From contig MUCR01000062.1 in assembly GCA_002816455.1 (NCBI GenBank), positions 1-40,461 of the forward strand: DNA of 40,461 nucleotides. Direction: 5' to 3'. Positions within the stretch are counted from its first letter, which is position 1. Each line of letters begins with the position of its first letter. Source of the stretch: SAR202 cluster bacterium Io17-Chloro-G4 (GTDB lineage: Bacteria; Chloroflexota; Dehalococcoidia; Lucifugimonadales; UBA3495). Both the position numbers and the translations under genes were made by a program. The notes under the pieces are model-generated. The model was given only the letters and a program-made list of their open reading frames with translations. It had not been told where the DNA came from and did not search any database. Of the stretch, positions 1 to 8,420 are shown piece after piece.

Positions 1-587
1 CAGGCCGCCAGCACCCCAGGTTGTTTTGTCCGACTACTCCGTCCTAGAGCCCATGGGACTAACATGAATGCTGGTACAAAGAATGGGGGCAGGTCAAATG
101 GGGATAAGATTGGGAAGTTAAGCAACATTCCCAATATATAGACGTCTGAGATAATAGTTTGTCAAGGGGTCCCACAGTAAGGGTAATCGACCCATCAGAG
201 TCCAAAAGAAGGAAAAGAATGTGTAGTCGCTGTTACGTCGAAATTTCCTCGGCCGAAGCCCCCCTCTCAAAATGGCCCCTTAATATCTTTTATCGGTCAG
301 GCACGGCACTTTGGGCCTAGCCCGGGACCCCGCCATTATTAACCTATGGTTGTCGGAAAATGAAAGTTCAGATTACACACATTGAACTAGCTTACGGGAG
401 ACGGACGGGATCGGCTGTTCACGGATTGCAAGGCCAAGGGTTAACGAACACCGTTCGCCGATAGTGTCAGTGGATGGCGGGTGCCCGATGAACATGGTTC
501 GGGCACAAGTGGCCTGAATAATACGGGGGACCATAGGGGGTTGCCTCGTTGGCGTGGATACTCGCTCAGGTCACAACCTCCCCTTAG

Positions 588-610
588 TCCCTTCCTTACG
601 AAGGAAGGGA
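588..610. repeat. Palindromic repeat, copy 1 (inverted relative to 686-706)
   Basis: Perfect 10-base inverted repeat (TCCCTTCCTT / AAGGAAGGGA) around the 3-base loop ACG. With its flank it resembles the reverse complement of 681-716 (shared skeleton CCCCT..A..CCC..C..TTACGA..GG..GGGA), so the two look like inverted copies of one short REP-like element. Confidence 0.6.
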
Positions 611-685
611 AATTCGCCATGGAATCTTCCCTCTCTGGGTCACGTGGAATACTCCAATTTGTCGATCGTGAGGAACCTGTCTAAT

Positions 686-706
686 CCCCCCTCTCGTAAA
701 GGGGGG
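686..706. repeat. Palindromic repeat, copy 2
   Basis: Six C, nine-base loop TCTCGTAAA, six G, followed by a G-rich tail. This is the common C-run/G-run type of intergenic palindrome and an inverted relative of 588-610. There is no T-tract after it in either direction that would make it a good terminator. Confidence 0.55.
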
Positions 707-792
707 TTGAGGGGATTTCCCCGCATCACCCTAGACTCCATCCCCATCCGGTGTTACACTCAGCTTATTAAAGAGACTAGGTATCAATAACT

Positions 793-1266
793 ATGCGGCG
801 AAGAGGACTTTCCTTGGCTGAGCAACTGCTGGATACCCTGGAAGAGAAGGGGTACCGGTCTACGTCGCCGCGCCGCGCCGTGGCCAACGCCATAGCCTCC
901 CAACAACGCCACTTCACCGCCGAGGAACTAAGGGAAAGGCTTACCGGCGTCGGCCGAGCCACCGTTTACCGGTCCCTCAAGTTGTTGGTGGAAGCTGGCG
1001 TCTTGTGCCGGGTCCTATTGGAAGACGGCGACCTGCACTACCAGCTAAGTCACCGGGGACACCATCATCACCTGCTGTGCGTGGAATGCGGCGCTTCAGA
1101 GGACTTGCTAGGCTGCGACATTGAGGACTTGCTTCGACAAGTCTCGTCGGCCCACGAGTTCCAATTGAGCGGCCACTGGCTGGAGGTCTACGGGCGCTGC
1201 CGCCAGTGTCTTTCGACCGAAACAGACAACGGCCAAACTGAAATAGACCAGCCCGTTACCGCATAA
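793..1266 (+). CDS. Fur-family metalloregulator (Zur/PerR-like), first copy
   Basis: DNA-binding repressor of the Fur superfamily, 157 residues. The N-terminal winged helix includes the family segment around residues 52-60 (GVGRATVYRSL). The dimerisation/metal domain has a His cluster H90-H93 followed by C96-x2-C99, and a second pair C136-x2-C139, the usual structural zinc site of four cysteines. The ATG at 793 is the first start in the frame; no strong ribosome site precedes it. The gene lies directly upstream of a ZnuABC-type importer on the same strand, so control of zinc or manganese uptake is the likely job. A GTATCAAT half-site at 781-788, just before the start, recurs in the next promoter and may allow autoregulation. 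Whether it senses zinc, iron, manganese or peroxide cannot be settled from sequence alone. Confidence 0.9.
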   Translation: MRRRGLSLAEQLLDTLEEKGYRSTSPRRAVANAIASQQRHFTAEELRERLTGVGRATVYRSLKLLVEAGVLCRVLLEDGDLHYQLSHRGHHHHLLCVECGASEDLLGCDIEDLLRQVSSAHEFQLSGHWLEVYGRCRQCLSTETDNGQTEIDQPVTA

Positions 1267-1284
1267 GTCTCTTTTTTTACCCTC

Positions 1285-1322
1285 AATTGATACTGTGTAT
1301 CATTAAGATTTATAGTTGATAC
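1285..1322 (+). promoter_or_regulatory. znuA promoter with candidate Zur operator
   Basis: A -35 TTGATA (1287-1292) and -10 TATAGT (1311-1316) are 18 bases apart. Overlapping the -35 is a palindrome, TGATAC-TGT-GTATCA (1288-1302), and a further half-site TTGATAC follows at 1316-1322. The same half-site in the other orientation is at 781-788 before the Fur gene. A repressor bound here would block polymerase. Assignment to the neighbouring Fur protein is inference. Confidence 0.55.
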
Positions 1323-2248
1323 AGCAATCTAATAAGTACCTGAGAGCCGAAACCGGCTTTGCCAAACTTAAAATCAATCCGGGATACTGGGCAATCGTTC
1401 TCGTCCTTTTCGTTTTAACGGCCTGTGGCGGTGGCGAAATTCAATCCATCGCTGTGCCATCTGACGAAACCAAGCTGCGGGTGGTTACCACAACGGCGCT
1501 GCTGGCGGATTTTGTGGAAAACGTGGGCCGAGAATGGGTGGATGTGAGTCCTCTGGTGCCTCCGGGCGCCGACGTGCATTCGTTTCAGACGACCCCGGAA
1601 GACAGCATTGCAATCAGCCGGGCTCAGGTGATCGTGTTGAATGGCTATGGCTTGGACGAGTTTTTAGAACCGGTGCTGGACAGCGCCAGAGACGACGATT
1701 CGGTATGGGTGGTTGCGGCAGAAAGACTGTTGCCGGGTGAAACCGATCCTCACCTTTGGCAAAACCCCGCCTTTGCTATCGGTTACGTGGACCGCATCCG
1801 GGAAGCCTTGGTCGCCGCCAACCCGGAGCATGGGGCTGATTTCGGAGTAAACGCCGGGAATTACATAAACGAGTTGCGGGAGTTGGAGCTGGAAATTGAA
1901 GAAACATTGAGCCAGGTGAAACCCGAGCTTCGACACCTGATCACCTATCACGACGCCTTTGGTCACTTGGCAGAGCGCTACGGATGGGAGGCTTTATCCT
2001 TCGTGGCCAGCGACGCGGATGAAGTGAGCCCCAAGGCAGTGGCGGAGATTCTTGAGCGCATCAACCAGCAAGGTATCCCGGCAATATTCGTGAGCCCCCA
2101 GCTTAGCTCCGATGTTGTCCGCCGCACCGCTGAAGACTCGGGAATTGCCGTCGGGACTTTGTATTCGGGTATTGCCGAAGAGGGGGCCACCAGCTACATA
2201 GAGATGATGCGCTTAAACGCCGGGTCCCTCGTCAGAAACCTGCGCTAG
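1316..2248 (+). CDS. znuA: Metal ABC transporter substrate-binding lipoprotein, ZnuA/TroA type
   Basis: Cluster A-I (cluster 9) solute-binding protein that captures Zn(II) or Mn(II) outside the membrane and delivers it to the ZnuB-type permease. Numbered from TTG 1316: hydrophobic signal segment about residues 24-36, lipobox LTAC with lipidated C37, then metal-ligand candidates H88 (DVHSF), H146 (DPHLW) and H212 (TYHDAFGH). A His at the third position is usual for zinc binders (Glu in many manganese binders). The late Asp seen in many relatives is not evident; TLYSG stands near its place. Short loops give 310 residues and there is no His-rich loop. The start is uncertain: TTG 1316 follows an in-frame stop and overlaps the apparent -10 box, so translation may begin downstream, for example at CTG 1340. 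First gene of an importer operon. Confidence 0.88.
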   Translation: MIQQSNKYLRAETGFAKLKINPGYWAIVLVLFVLTACGGGEIQSIAVPSDETKLRVVTTTALLADFVENVGREWVDVSPLVPPGADVHSFQTTPEDSIAISRAQVIVLNGYGLDEFLEPVLDSARDDDSVWVVAAERLLPGETDPHLWQNPAFAIGYVDRIREALVAANPEHGADFGVNAGNYINELRELELEIEETLSQVKPELRHLITYHDAFGHLAERYGWEALSFVASDADEVSPKAVAEILERINQQGIPAIFVSPQLSSDVVRRTAEDSGIAVGTLYSGIAEEGATSYIEMMRLNAGSLVRNLR

Positions 2249-2276
2249 ACACAAGCGAGAATTTAAGGGAGCAACC

Positions 2277-3212
2277 TTGCAAGATACAAGCCAAAACAAC
2301 TCAATAGAAACCGAAAGTCATGAGAGCGATGGCCCGCGCGTGGCCCTGGCAAATGGTGATCACATCGAGACCGCCTGCCAAGATTCTTCGGACACCAGTG
2401 TAAGTTCTCAGGAAGGCCGGGCGCCAGCCCTGGAGGTGCGGGGTCTTTGGGCCGGATACAACCGTCATCCCGCTTTGGAAGATATTAATTTCCAGGTAGC
2501 CCGGGGTGAAATCGTGGGCGTGATTGGACCCAACGGCTCCGGCAAGTCCACCTTAATGAAAGCAATCCTGGGCTTGGTCAAGCCATGGCGTGGCGGAGCC
2601 TTCGTCATGGGTCAACCGGCCGCCACCCAGCGGCGCATCGTTGGTTACATGCCCCAGATGGAAGATGTGGACTGGGATTTCCCCGTCACGGTCCGGGATG
2701 TGGCCCTGATGGGGCGATATTCCGGCCGGGGCCTCCTGCGCCGGACCAACAAGGTAGACCGAGACGCTGCCGACGCAGCTCTGAGCAGGGTGGAAATGCA
2801 TGGGTTAAGAGAAAGGCTAATCGGTGAGCTTTCCGGTGGGCAGAGGCGCAGGGTGCTGCTGGCCAGGGCCTTGGCCAACGACCCGGCGCTACTGCTTTTA
2901 GACGAGCCCGTGGCCGGCTTGGATGCCACCGCTCAGCACAATTTTTTGGACACAGTGGACGAGCTGCGACAAGAGGGAAAGACGGTGGTTCTCAGTACCC
3001 ACGACCTTTCTTGCGTGTCCGAGTGGTGTGGACAAGCGGCCTGCTTAAACCGCACGTTGATTGCCTATGGGCCGCCCAATGAAATCCTGGATGAAAGGGT
3101 CCTCAGCGAAACCTTTGGCTCTCATCTGCTCTTGGTGCATACCGACGGCCGGGCCTACGCCTACCAGCACCACCGCCATGAGCCAGACCCTGATAGTGAA
3201 GCCGAAGAATGA
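2277..3212 (+). CDS. znuC: Metal ABC transporter ATPase, ZnuC type
   Basis: ATPase of the zinc/manganese importer. Walker A GPNGSGKST (84-92), Q-loop in the YMPQMEDVDWDFP stretch typical of cluster 9 ATPases, signature LSGGQ (185-189), Walker B LLLLDE (205-210) and H-loop H242 are all intact. The start is TTG 2277, supported by AAGGGA seven bases upstream. The first 50 residues are an acidic, low-complexity extension before the usual ABC start and have no recognised function. The gene follows the binding protein by 28 bases and its stop overlaps the start of the permease gene (ATGA at 3209), indicating translational coupling. Confidence 0.93.
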   Translation: MQDTSQNNSIETESHESDGPRVALANGDHIETACQDSSDTSVSSQEGRAPALEVRGLWAGYNRHPALEDINFQVARGEIVGVIGPNGSGKSTLMKAILGLVKPWRGGAFVMGQPAATQRRIVGYMPQMEDVDWDFPVTVRDVALMGRYSGRGLLRRTNKVDRDAADAALSRVEMHGLRERLIGELSGGQRRRVLLARALANDPALLLLDEPVAGLDATAQHNFLDTVDELRQEGKTVVLSTHDLSCVSEWCGQAACLNRTLIAYGPPNEILDERVLSETFGSHLLLVHTDGRAYAYQHHRHEPDPDSEAEE

Positions 3213-4066
3213 TCGACGCCATAGTTGACCCTCTGCAGTTCGGGTTTATGCAGCGGGCCTTCCTGGCTGCGGGTCTGTCGGCGATCGTATGTGCCGTGGT
3301 GGGCACTTTCGTGGTACTGAAAGGCATGGCCTTCATGGGCGATGCCGTCGCCCACTCCTCATTGGCTGGAATGTCCGTGGCCTACTTCTTTGGCGGCAGC
3401 ATCTTTTGGGGTGCCTTCGCTTGGGCCATTCCGGCTTCAATTTTGATGACCGGCATCAGCCGCCGGACCAATCTCAGCCTGGACACGTCCATCGGCATTA
3501 TATTCGCCAGCGGGTTCGCCGTGGGCATAATCCTGATGAGCCGGGTCAGCAATTACACGGCCGATCTATTCGGCTTTTTGTTCGGCAACGTCCTGGGCGT
3601 GTCTTGGAACGAAGTGGCCCTAATCGGCGGCATAGCTGGGGCGGTTCTTGTAGTGGTCGTGGCCTTTTATAAGGAGTTGCTTTACACGTCCTACGACTCA
3701 ACGATGTCCGCCGCCTCGGGCATACCGGTGCGCTTTATCCAGTACTTGCTTCCGGTTTTGGTGGGCATCACCGCCGTGGTGTCGCTAAAAGCGGTGGGCA
3801 TCATTTTGGTGTTGGCCCTTCTAGTCACGCCACCAGCCACCGGCGCTCTGCTGGCCCGGAGGCTCCCCGGCATAATGGCCTACGGCATCGCCACCGCATT
3901 GGTTGCCACCGTCCTGGGCCTGTACCTGTCTTACCACGCAGACATCCCATCCGGCCCCAGCATCGTGGTGGTAGCCACCGGGCTTTTCCTGCTGGCCTTT
4001 TTGTTTTCGCCAGCCAAGGGGATTGTGTGGAGCCGGAACCAATTGGCGGGGCTGCTTCCTAGCTAG
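3209..4066 (+). CDS. znuB: Metal ABC transporter permease, ZnuB type
   Basis: Integral membrane subunit of the importer, 285 residues, the normal length for the ABC-3 family. Hydrophobic segments run through the whole protein, with the family pattern near the N-terminus (MQRAFLAAGLSAIVCAVVG, then GMAFMGDAVAHSSLAG) and the conserved SLKAVGIILVLALLVTPPA segment before the last helices. It overlaps the ATPase gene by four bases and ends the first importer operon. A convergent amidase gene begins its own stop only 45 bases further on, with no clear terminator between. Metal preference (zinc or manganese) is inferred from the neighbours, not visible in this subunit. Confidence 0.93.
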   Translation: MIDAIVDPLQFGFMQRAFLAAGLSAIVCAVVGTFVVLKGMAFMGDAVAHSSLAGMSVAYFFGGSIFWGAFAWAIPASILMTGISRRTNLSLDTSIGIIFASGFAVGIILMSRVSNYTADLFGFLFGNVLGVSWNEVALIGGIAGAVLVVVVAFYKELLYTSYDSTMSAASGIPVRFIQYLLPVLVGITAVVSLKAVGIILVLALLVTPPATGALLARRLPGIMAYGIATALVATVLGLYLSYHADIPSGPSIVVVATGLFLLAFLFSPAKGIVWSRNQLAGLLPS

Positions 4067-4111
4067 CCGTTTCCGGCGAACGTCTCGTGGAAATGATGAA
4101 CATTCGCCGCC

Positions 4112-5518
4112 TCACTCGATGTCCGGCCTCAGCTCATGCCAGGGTGTGTTCTGTTCGAAATTGTGGCCCACGCGGCACAACAACTGCTCGGACAGGTGCT
4201 TCCCCACGAACTGGATGCTAAGGGGCAGACCGTCGCTGTTCTGGCCGCAGGGCAGGGATATGGAGGGCGCGCCGCTAAAATCGTAAGGGACGGTGAACCA
4301 TCCCCAATAGGGGTTTTCCAGCAAGAACGTTGGCCCGTACATTTCCTCCAACGTGATGGGGAAAGGAGGAGTGGTCATCGTCGGGCAGCCGATCACGTCG
4401 ATATCCTGGAAAACGTTGTTCAGGAGACCCCGGCAGGCCGAGCGGACGTTGTTGGCCCGGGCGTACTGTGCTCCGGTGACAGTTGCCCCTAAATCCAGCC
4501 AGTTTCGGAACCAGGGTCCGTAGTCGTCCCGGCGCGACGGATAGGTCGCCTGGTGGGCGGCCAAGGCCTCCGCAGAGCAGAGCTCCCCCCATGCCTCCAT
4601 GTATTCGCTCATGTCCGGCATTTGTATCGGGATTATTACGGCGCCCAAGCCTTCCATCAACTTAATCCCCGCCAATACGCTCTCCGCCAACTCAAAGTCC
4701 GTATGCTCCGTCACGTAATTTTCGTCCAAGCCGATCCGAAGGCCGCGTACGCCGCCGTCGATACCTTCCAACATGTCGGGCACTGGAGCGGGCAATGTCG
4801 TGGGGTCGTTGGGGTCCAGACCGGCTATGGCTTGAAGCATTATCCCGGCGTCGGCGGCGCTGCGGGTCATGGGGCCGATGTGGTCCAAGGACTCTGCCAA
4901 GGCCAACACCCCGTAGCGGCTGACCCGGCCCCAAGTCGGCTTAATCCCCACGATTCCGCAGGCGGCGGAAGGGAATCTGATGGACCCGCCGGTATCGCTG
5001 CCTAACGACCCGTAGCACAGACCAGCCGCCGTGGCCACGCCGGAGCCGCTGGAGGAAGCGCCGCTCCAAAGATCTGAGCCCCAAGGGTTTACCGGCACTT
5101 GAAACTCGGGGTTGTACCCGGCCATAGCGCCCTCGGTGAGGTTGAGCTTGCCCAAGATGACCGCGCCGGCTGCGTTCAGCCTCTCCACCACCGTGCAGTC
5201 AAAATCTGGGACGTGGTCTTTCAAGGCCTTGGTGGCGCCCATAGTTGCCACGCCCTTGGTGGAGCACAAGTCTTTGACAGCGATGGGCACGCCGTGGAGG
5301 GGACCCAGATAGCTACCGGCGGCAATGTCCCGCTCGGCAGCTTGAGCGGAGGACCTTGCTTGCTCGGCCATTACGGTGGCGTAGCTCTTGTAGTGCCCGT
5401 CCTGTGCCAAAATGCGATTGAGCATCGCCTCCGTTAATTCCACGGGGGATAAGGCTTTAGACTTGATTTGCTCGGCTAATTCCGTAATGGTCTTAAAGTG
5501 CAGAGGTGTCTCGGCCAT
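4112..5518 (-). CDS. Amidase-signature family hydrolase
   Basis: Hydrolyses an amide of unknown identity using the Ser-cisSer-Lys triad of the amidase signature family. Candidate residues are K82 (AVKD), S155 in GASSSGSG, and nucleophile S179 in SDTGGSIR. Length (468) is normal. It resembles GatA, encoded at 12784, but has GASSSGSG where GatA has GGSSGG, and no GatC or GatB lies beside it, so it is more likely a catabolic or detoxifying amidase than a tRNA amidotransferase subunit. The start at 5518 is preceded by GGGAG at eight bases. It is a single-gene unit convergent with the znuCB genes. Substrate cannot be inferred from context. Confidence 0.88.
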   Translation of the reverse strand: MAETPLHFKTITELAEQIKSKALSPVELTEAMLNRILAQDGHYKSYATVMAEQARSSAQAAERDIAAGSYLGPLHGVPIAVKDLCSTKGVATMGATKALKDHVPDFDCTVVERLNAAGAVILGKLNLTEGAMAGYNPEFQVPVNPWGSDLWSGASSSGSGVATAAGLCYGSLGSDTGGSIRFPSAACGIVGIKPTWGRVSRYGVLALAESLDHIGPMTRSAADAGIMLQAIAGLDPNDPTTLPAPVPDMLEGIDGGVRGLRIGLDENYVTEHTDFELAESVLAGIKLMEGLGAVIIPIQMPDMSEYMEAWGELCSAEALAAHQATYPSRRDDYGPWFRNWLDLGATVTGAQYARANNVRSACRGLLNNVFQDIDVIGCPTMTTPPFPITLEEMYGPTFLLENPYWGWFTVPYDFSGAPSISLPCGQNSDGLPLSIQFVGKHLSEQLLCRVGHNFEQNTPWHELRPDIE

Positions 5519-5730
5519 TCGATAGTCTCCCGTTGGACGTAGATTAAATCGGCAAGTGGGTTGATATGAGGAACTTGTTGCACCGCGGAAATTGCTGAGG
5601 GCAGCCAGATACGCGGTCGCATGACCGGGTAATTATAGCGTTTTGGCCAGCCGCCCACTGGGAGACCAGGGATTAGGAGAATTGCGCCTGAATCACGGTC
5701 TGGGCGTACTTGTCGTCGGGAAGGCCGTTA

Positions 5731-7164
5731 TTATGGGATAGCGTTAACTCTGACGTTGTCCAAGAGCGGACCATTTGCAGAATCGTCGGTCGTAGTGCTT
5801 GTAAAGGTCAGCGTGGTGGTAGTGCCCGAGGCTGTGAATGCGAAGGATTGCTCTAACCAACCCAAGCTGACGTTAGTTTTACCGGCACCGTCGAACGAAT
5901 AAGGCTGTGTCGTACCGGCCGCAGACACGTCCAAGTTCACTATGGCGTCCCCAGTTTGGGGTAACCCTCGGTTCGCAGCCAAGTCAAATAGCACTGTGTA
6001 CTGGCTTCCGGACACGGTCTCAAAGGACTGGCTGATTGAACCTGGTACGCTCCCGTTCAAATCGATGAGCCAGAAACCTTCGGAAGCGATCCAAGAAGGA
6101 TCTCTGAAGCGATCGATGTTCACGAAGGTCCAGGGGCTGAGACCAATCTCGAAACTTCCGTTTCTGAAAGGATCAGACACAGTGATGGTGAATGTCTGGT
6201 CGACGCCCCTGTTTTCGCCACTGTTTAACGTTCCACCGTCGTCGTGAGCGTGTAATGTGATTGTCGCACTGCCATTGACGTTCGAGGACGGAGAGTAAGT
6301 CAGTGTCCCGTTGCTTGCCACCGCAGGCGCGATGGAGAACAAACTGGGCGCGGTGTTGTCGGTCACAACGAAGTCTATGGTCTGCCCGGATTCGTTAGCG
6401 GGACCGGGGTCGATGTTGGTGGCCCAATTAGTGATCGTCTGAGTTCCGGATCCCTCAATGATCGTCTGGTTCGCACCTGGAGTGAAGACCGGCGGGTCGT
6501 TGACCGCGAATACTGTAATGATGAACGGTTGCTCCCCACTCGTGTCCGAGCCTCCGCTGTCGTCCGACAAATCAACTGTGACTGTTGAGGAACCGTTGGC
6601 GTCTTGGGCGGGAGTAAAGGTCAGAATGCCGCCGGATGAGATTGCGGGCGGCACGCTGAATAGTGGGCTATTGGTATGGTCTACGTTGAATGTAAGCACC
6701 TGACCGGTTTCATTCGGCGGACCGGCGCTGATGGATGTGGCCCAAAGTACCGTCTGCAGGCCCGCGTCCTCTAATGAACCGACTTGGCTCAGTCCGGTGC
6801 TGAAGCTGGGCGGATCGTTTACCGGGTCCACGGTGACGATAAAGGTATCCAAGGCAAATGCACCAGCGTCGTCAGCCGCCATCACCGTAATGTCAGCAGA
6901 GCCGTTCTGCTCAGGAAGGAATTGCAGATTCAAAATGCTTCCCGACATGAACGCCGTGACCAATGATGGGTTGTCGTTAGAGTCCACCTCGTAAGTGAGA
7001 CTGTCAGCATTTGTGGCAATGTCCACGTCGTCAAACGCGCTCGAAACGTCTATAAAAGCGGCTGGCGCGTCTTCGTTTACCTTGATGTCGTTCAGGGTTG
7101 AAAGGGTGACGACCGGTGTGTCATTGACCACATTGATGGTCACCGTGACAGGTGCCCAGGTCAT
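5731..7164 (-). CDS. Cadherin-like repeat and DUF642-like C-terminal part of a frameshifted surface protein
   Basis: Contains at least three tandem Ig/cadherin-like modules of about 100 residues, each closing with a VNDxP linker (VVNDTP, PVNDPP, AVNDPP), then a final domain opening NGSFEIGLSPW and closing LLDNVRV, which resembles DUF642/galactose-binding-like extracellular domains. It begins without signal peptide or ribosome site, inside the end of the frame at 7121-8209. Its first residues (APVTVTINVVNDTP) are exactly what should follow DGNGDD in that upstream protein. I therefore read it as the C-terminal part of one secreted or pilus-associated protein separated by a one-base frameshift near 7145-7170. 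ATG 7164 is then not a real start. Whether the shift is a mutation, sequencing error or programmed cannot be told here. Confidence 0.7.
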   Translation of the reverse strand: MTWAPVTVTINVVNDTPVVTLSTLNDIKVNEDAPAAFIDVSSAFDDVDIATNADSLTYEVDSNDNPSLVTAFMSGSILNLQFLPEQNGSADITVMAADDAGAFALDTFIVTVDPVNDPPSFSTGLSQVGSLEDAGLQTVLWATSISAGPPNETGQVLTFNVDHTNSPLFSVPPAISSGGILTFTPAQDANGSSTVTVDLSDDSGGSDTSGEQPFIITVFAVNDPPVFTPGANQTIIEGSGTQTITNWATNIDPGPANESGQTIDFVVTDNTAPSLFSIAPAVASNGTLTYSPSSNVNGSATITLHAHDDGGTLNSGENRGVDQTFTITVSDPFRNGSFEIGLSPWTFVNIDRFRDPSWIASEGFWLIDLNGSVPGSISQSFETVSGSQYTVLFDLAANRGLPQTGDAIVNLDVSAAGTTQPYSFDGAGKTNVSLGWLEQSFAFTASGTTTTLTFTSTTTDDSANGPLLDNVRVNAIP

Positions 7165-8209
7165 CCCCGTTCCCGTCGATTACGCTATAGGTGAAACTGT
7201 CTTCGCCGTTGAAGTTAAGATCGGGGATATAAGTGACGCTGGCGCTGTCGGTATTGGGCTCTTCTTCAAATTCGCTGCTCACACACTCGTGGTCGGTAAT
7301 ATGAGTCAATAAACCGTGGGTGGTGCCCGCTTCAATCGTGAAGGTCAGCTCGCATGTATCCAAATCCGTGCCCACCAAGGTCACAGTGGTCGGTGTATCT
7401 TCGTCGGTGACAATCGTAAAGGACGACGCTTCGGGAATTGCGTCGGCAAATAGGCCACCGAACAAACGCCGGTAGGTTAGGTCCACGATTTCCGAGCCGA
7501 CCAGTGAGTTGACGGTCTGCAACTTGAATACGGCAACCTCCCGGGAAGATATGTCTCTATTGCTGCTGGAGGTAACCGACTTCTCCAGTAGCCACAAATA
7601 GCTGGCGAATCCTCGACTAGTTTCCAAGGCGTTCTTGGGTACGGCAGTCAGGAAGCCGTCTTCTGACAGAACGTCAAAATCAACGGCGTTGAAACGTTGC
7701 AGCAAACCCCTGACTCGGAGGTCCGAAACCTCCCCGTCTTTGTCCTCGAAGAAGATACTTCCTATCTGTGATGAAGTTCCCTCTGGAAATACTTCGGGGT
7801 AGGTCACGGTGATGAATTTCTCAGGCCATTTGTTGCTAGTGACTTGCTCGATGTTTCTTTGGCCGAGTACTTCTACCACCAAGGGATTGCGGGTCTCGGT
7901 CCCTTCTTGATTACCGAAGAAATTGGCGACAGCGGTCTCCACCGTAGTGGCGTCTAGCTGGGTCTGAGTATCTCTGCTGGTCTGCCCGGAGCCCGCCACG
8001 GAAACAGAAATAATCCCAGCCAGTACGGCCACGATTGCCATAACAGCTTGGAGTTCTATCAGGGTAAAACCCTTTTGGTTTTTGAGAGCGATTTTTATAA
8101 TTGCTCCCGAGTAACGGGTTAATCTCCTACACTTCCTCACCACACACGTTACCTTTCCTATACCTATCGATAACAGATAGGCAACATGCACACCAGGTGG
8201 CGAAGTCAC
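7121..8209 (-). CDS. Prepilin-like protein with cadherin-type domain (N-terminal part of frameshifted gene)
   Basis: Carries a class III prepilin signal: basic leader ending KNQKG, then FTLIELQAVMAIVAVLAGIIS with the conserved Glu at +5 of the mature protein. This predicts cleavage by the prepilin peptidase PilD and use by a type IV pilus or type II-like secretion pseudopilus. A roughly 200-residue unrecognised region follows, then a cadherin/VCBS-like module (DEDTPTTVTLVGTDLD ... YIPDLNFNGEDSFTYSVIDGNGDD). After DGNGDD the frame drifts into LGTCHGDHQCGQ and stops, while the next frame continues the expected repeat (see 5731-7164). The start is unsure: ATG 8209 lacks a ribosome site; GTG 8143, with AAAGG eight bases upstream, would give a 24-residue leader before the cleavage Gly's neighbours. 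No other pilus genes are in the window. Confidence 0.72.
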   Translation of the reverse strand: MTSPPGVHVAYLLSIGIGKVTCVVRKCRRLTRYSGAIIKIALKNQKGFTLIELQAVMAIVAVLAGIISVSVAGSGQTSRDTQTQLDATTVETAVANFFGNQEGTETRNPLVVEVLGQRNIEQVTSNKWPEKFITVTYPEVFPEGTSSQIGSIFFEDKDGEVSDLRVRGLLQRFNAVDFDVLSEDGFLTAVPKNALETSRGFASYLWLLEKSVTSSSNRDISSREVAVFKLQTVNSLVGSEIVDLTYRRLFGGLFADAIPEASSFTIVTDEDTPTTVTLVGTDLDTCELTFTIEAGTTHGLLTHITDHECVSSEFEEEPNTDSASVTYIPDLNFNGEDSFTYSVIDGNGDDLGTCHGDHQCGQ

Positions 8210-8254
8210 GCAATATAATTGAGGGTATTCCCTCAGTCCCGATTCCTACGAGAG

Positions 8255-8287
8255 TTCCCGACGTTGTCGAGGATGCTCGATAAAATC
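8255..8287. repeat. 33-base dispersed repeat, copy A
   Basis: Matches 27526-27558 at 27 of 33 positions in the same orientation, all six differences being transitions (core TTGyCGAGGAyGCyCGATA). It lies upstream of the pilin-like gene. Looks like an old intergenic repeat rather than coding sequence. Confidence 0.55.
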
Positions 8288-8366
8288 GGCACTCGACGAA
8301 GTCGCACCTGGCGCAAGGGCAGGCGATTGGTTAAACTGCCAAGGTTTGCTGTAGTTGGCTAATTGA

Positions 8367-8394
8367 AAGGCGGATTCGTAATGGGATCCGCCTT
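8367..8394 (+). promoter_or_regulatory. Hairpin in the leader of the SDR gene
   Basis: Nine-base arms AAGGCGGAT and ATCCGCCTT around a 10-base loop, ending 26 bases before the SDR start. There is no U-tract after it, so it is not a standard terminator. It could be a leader structure or the end of an upstream transcript. Confidence 0.35.
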
Positions 8395-8420
8395 ACCAGT
8401 AAGAAAGATGGAGGAAATAA

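Larger units (their letters stand above)
1..792. other. Non-coding stretch upstream of the first Fur gene
   Basis: No convincing coding sequence on either strand: the short open frames here have no ribosome site or recognisable protein. A hairpin with 8-base arms (481-488 and 499-506) and two larger palindromes (588-610 and 686-706, listed separately) lie in the second half. I could not match the first 480 bases to a known RNA family by eye. Confidence 0.6.

Noticed and set aside
481-790. Short open frames near the left end
   Set aside because: They run through palindromic repeats and show no protein-like composition.
4112-5518. Second GatA
   Set aside because: Lacks adjacent gatC/gatB and has GASSSGSG instead of GGSSGG; better read as a general amidase.
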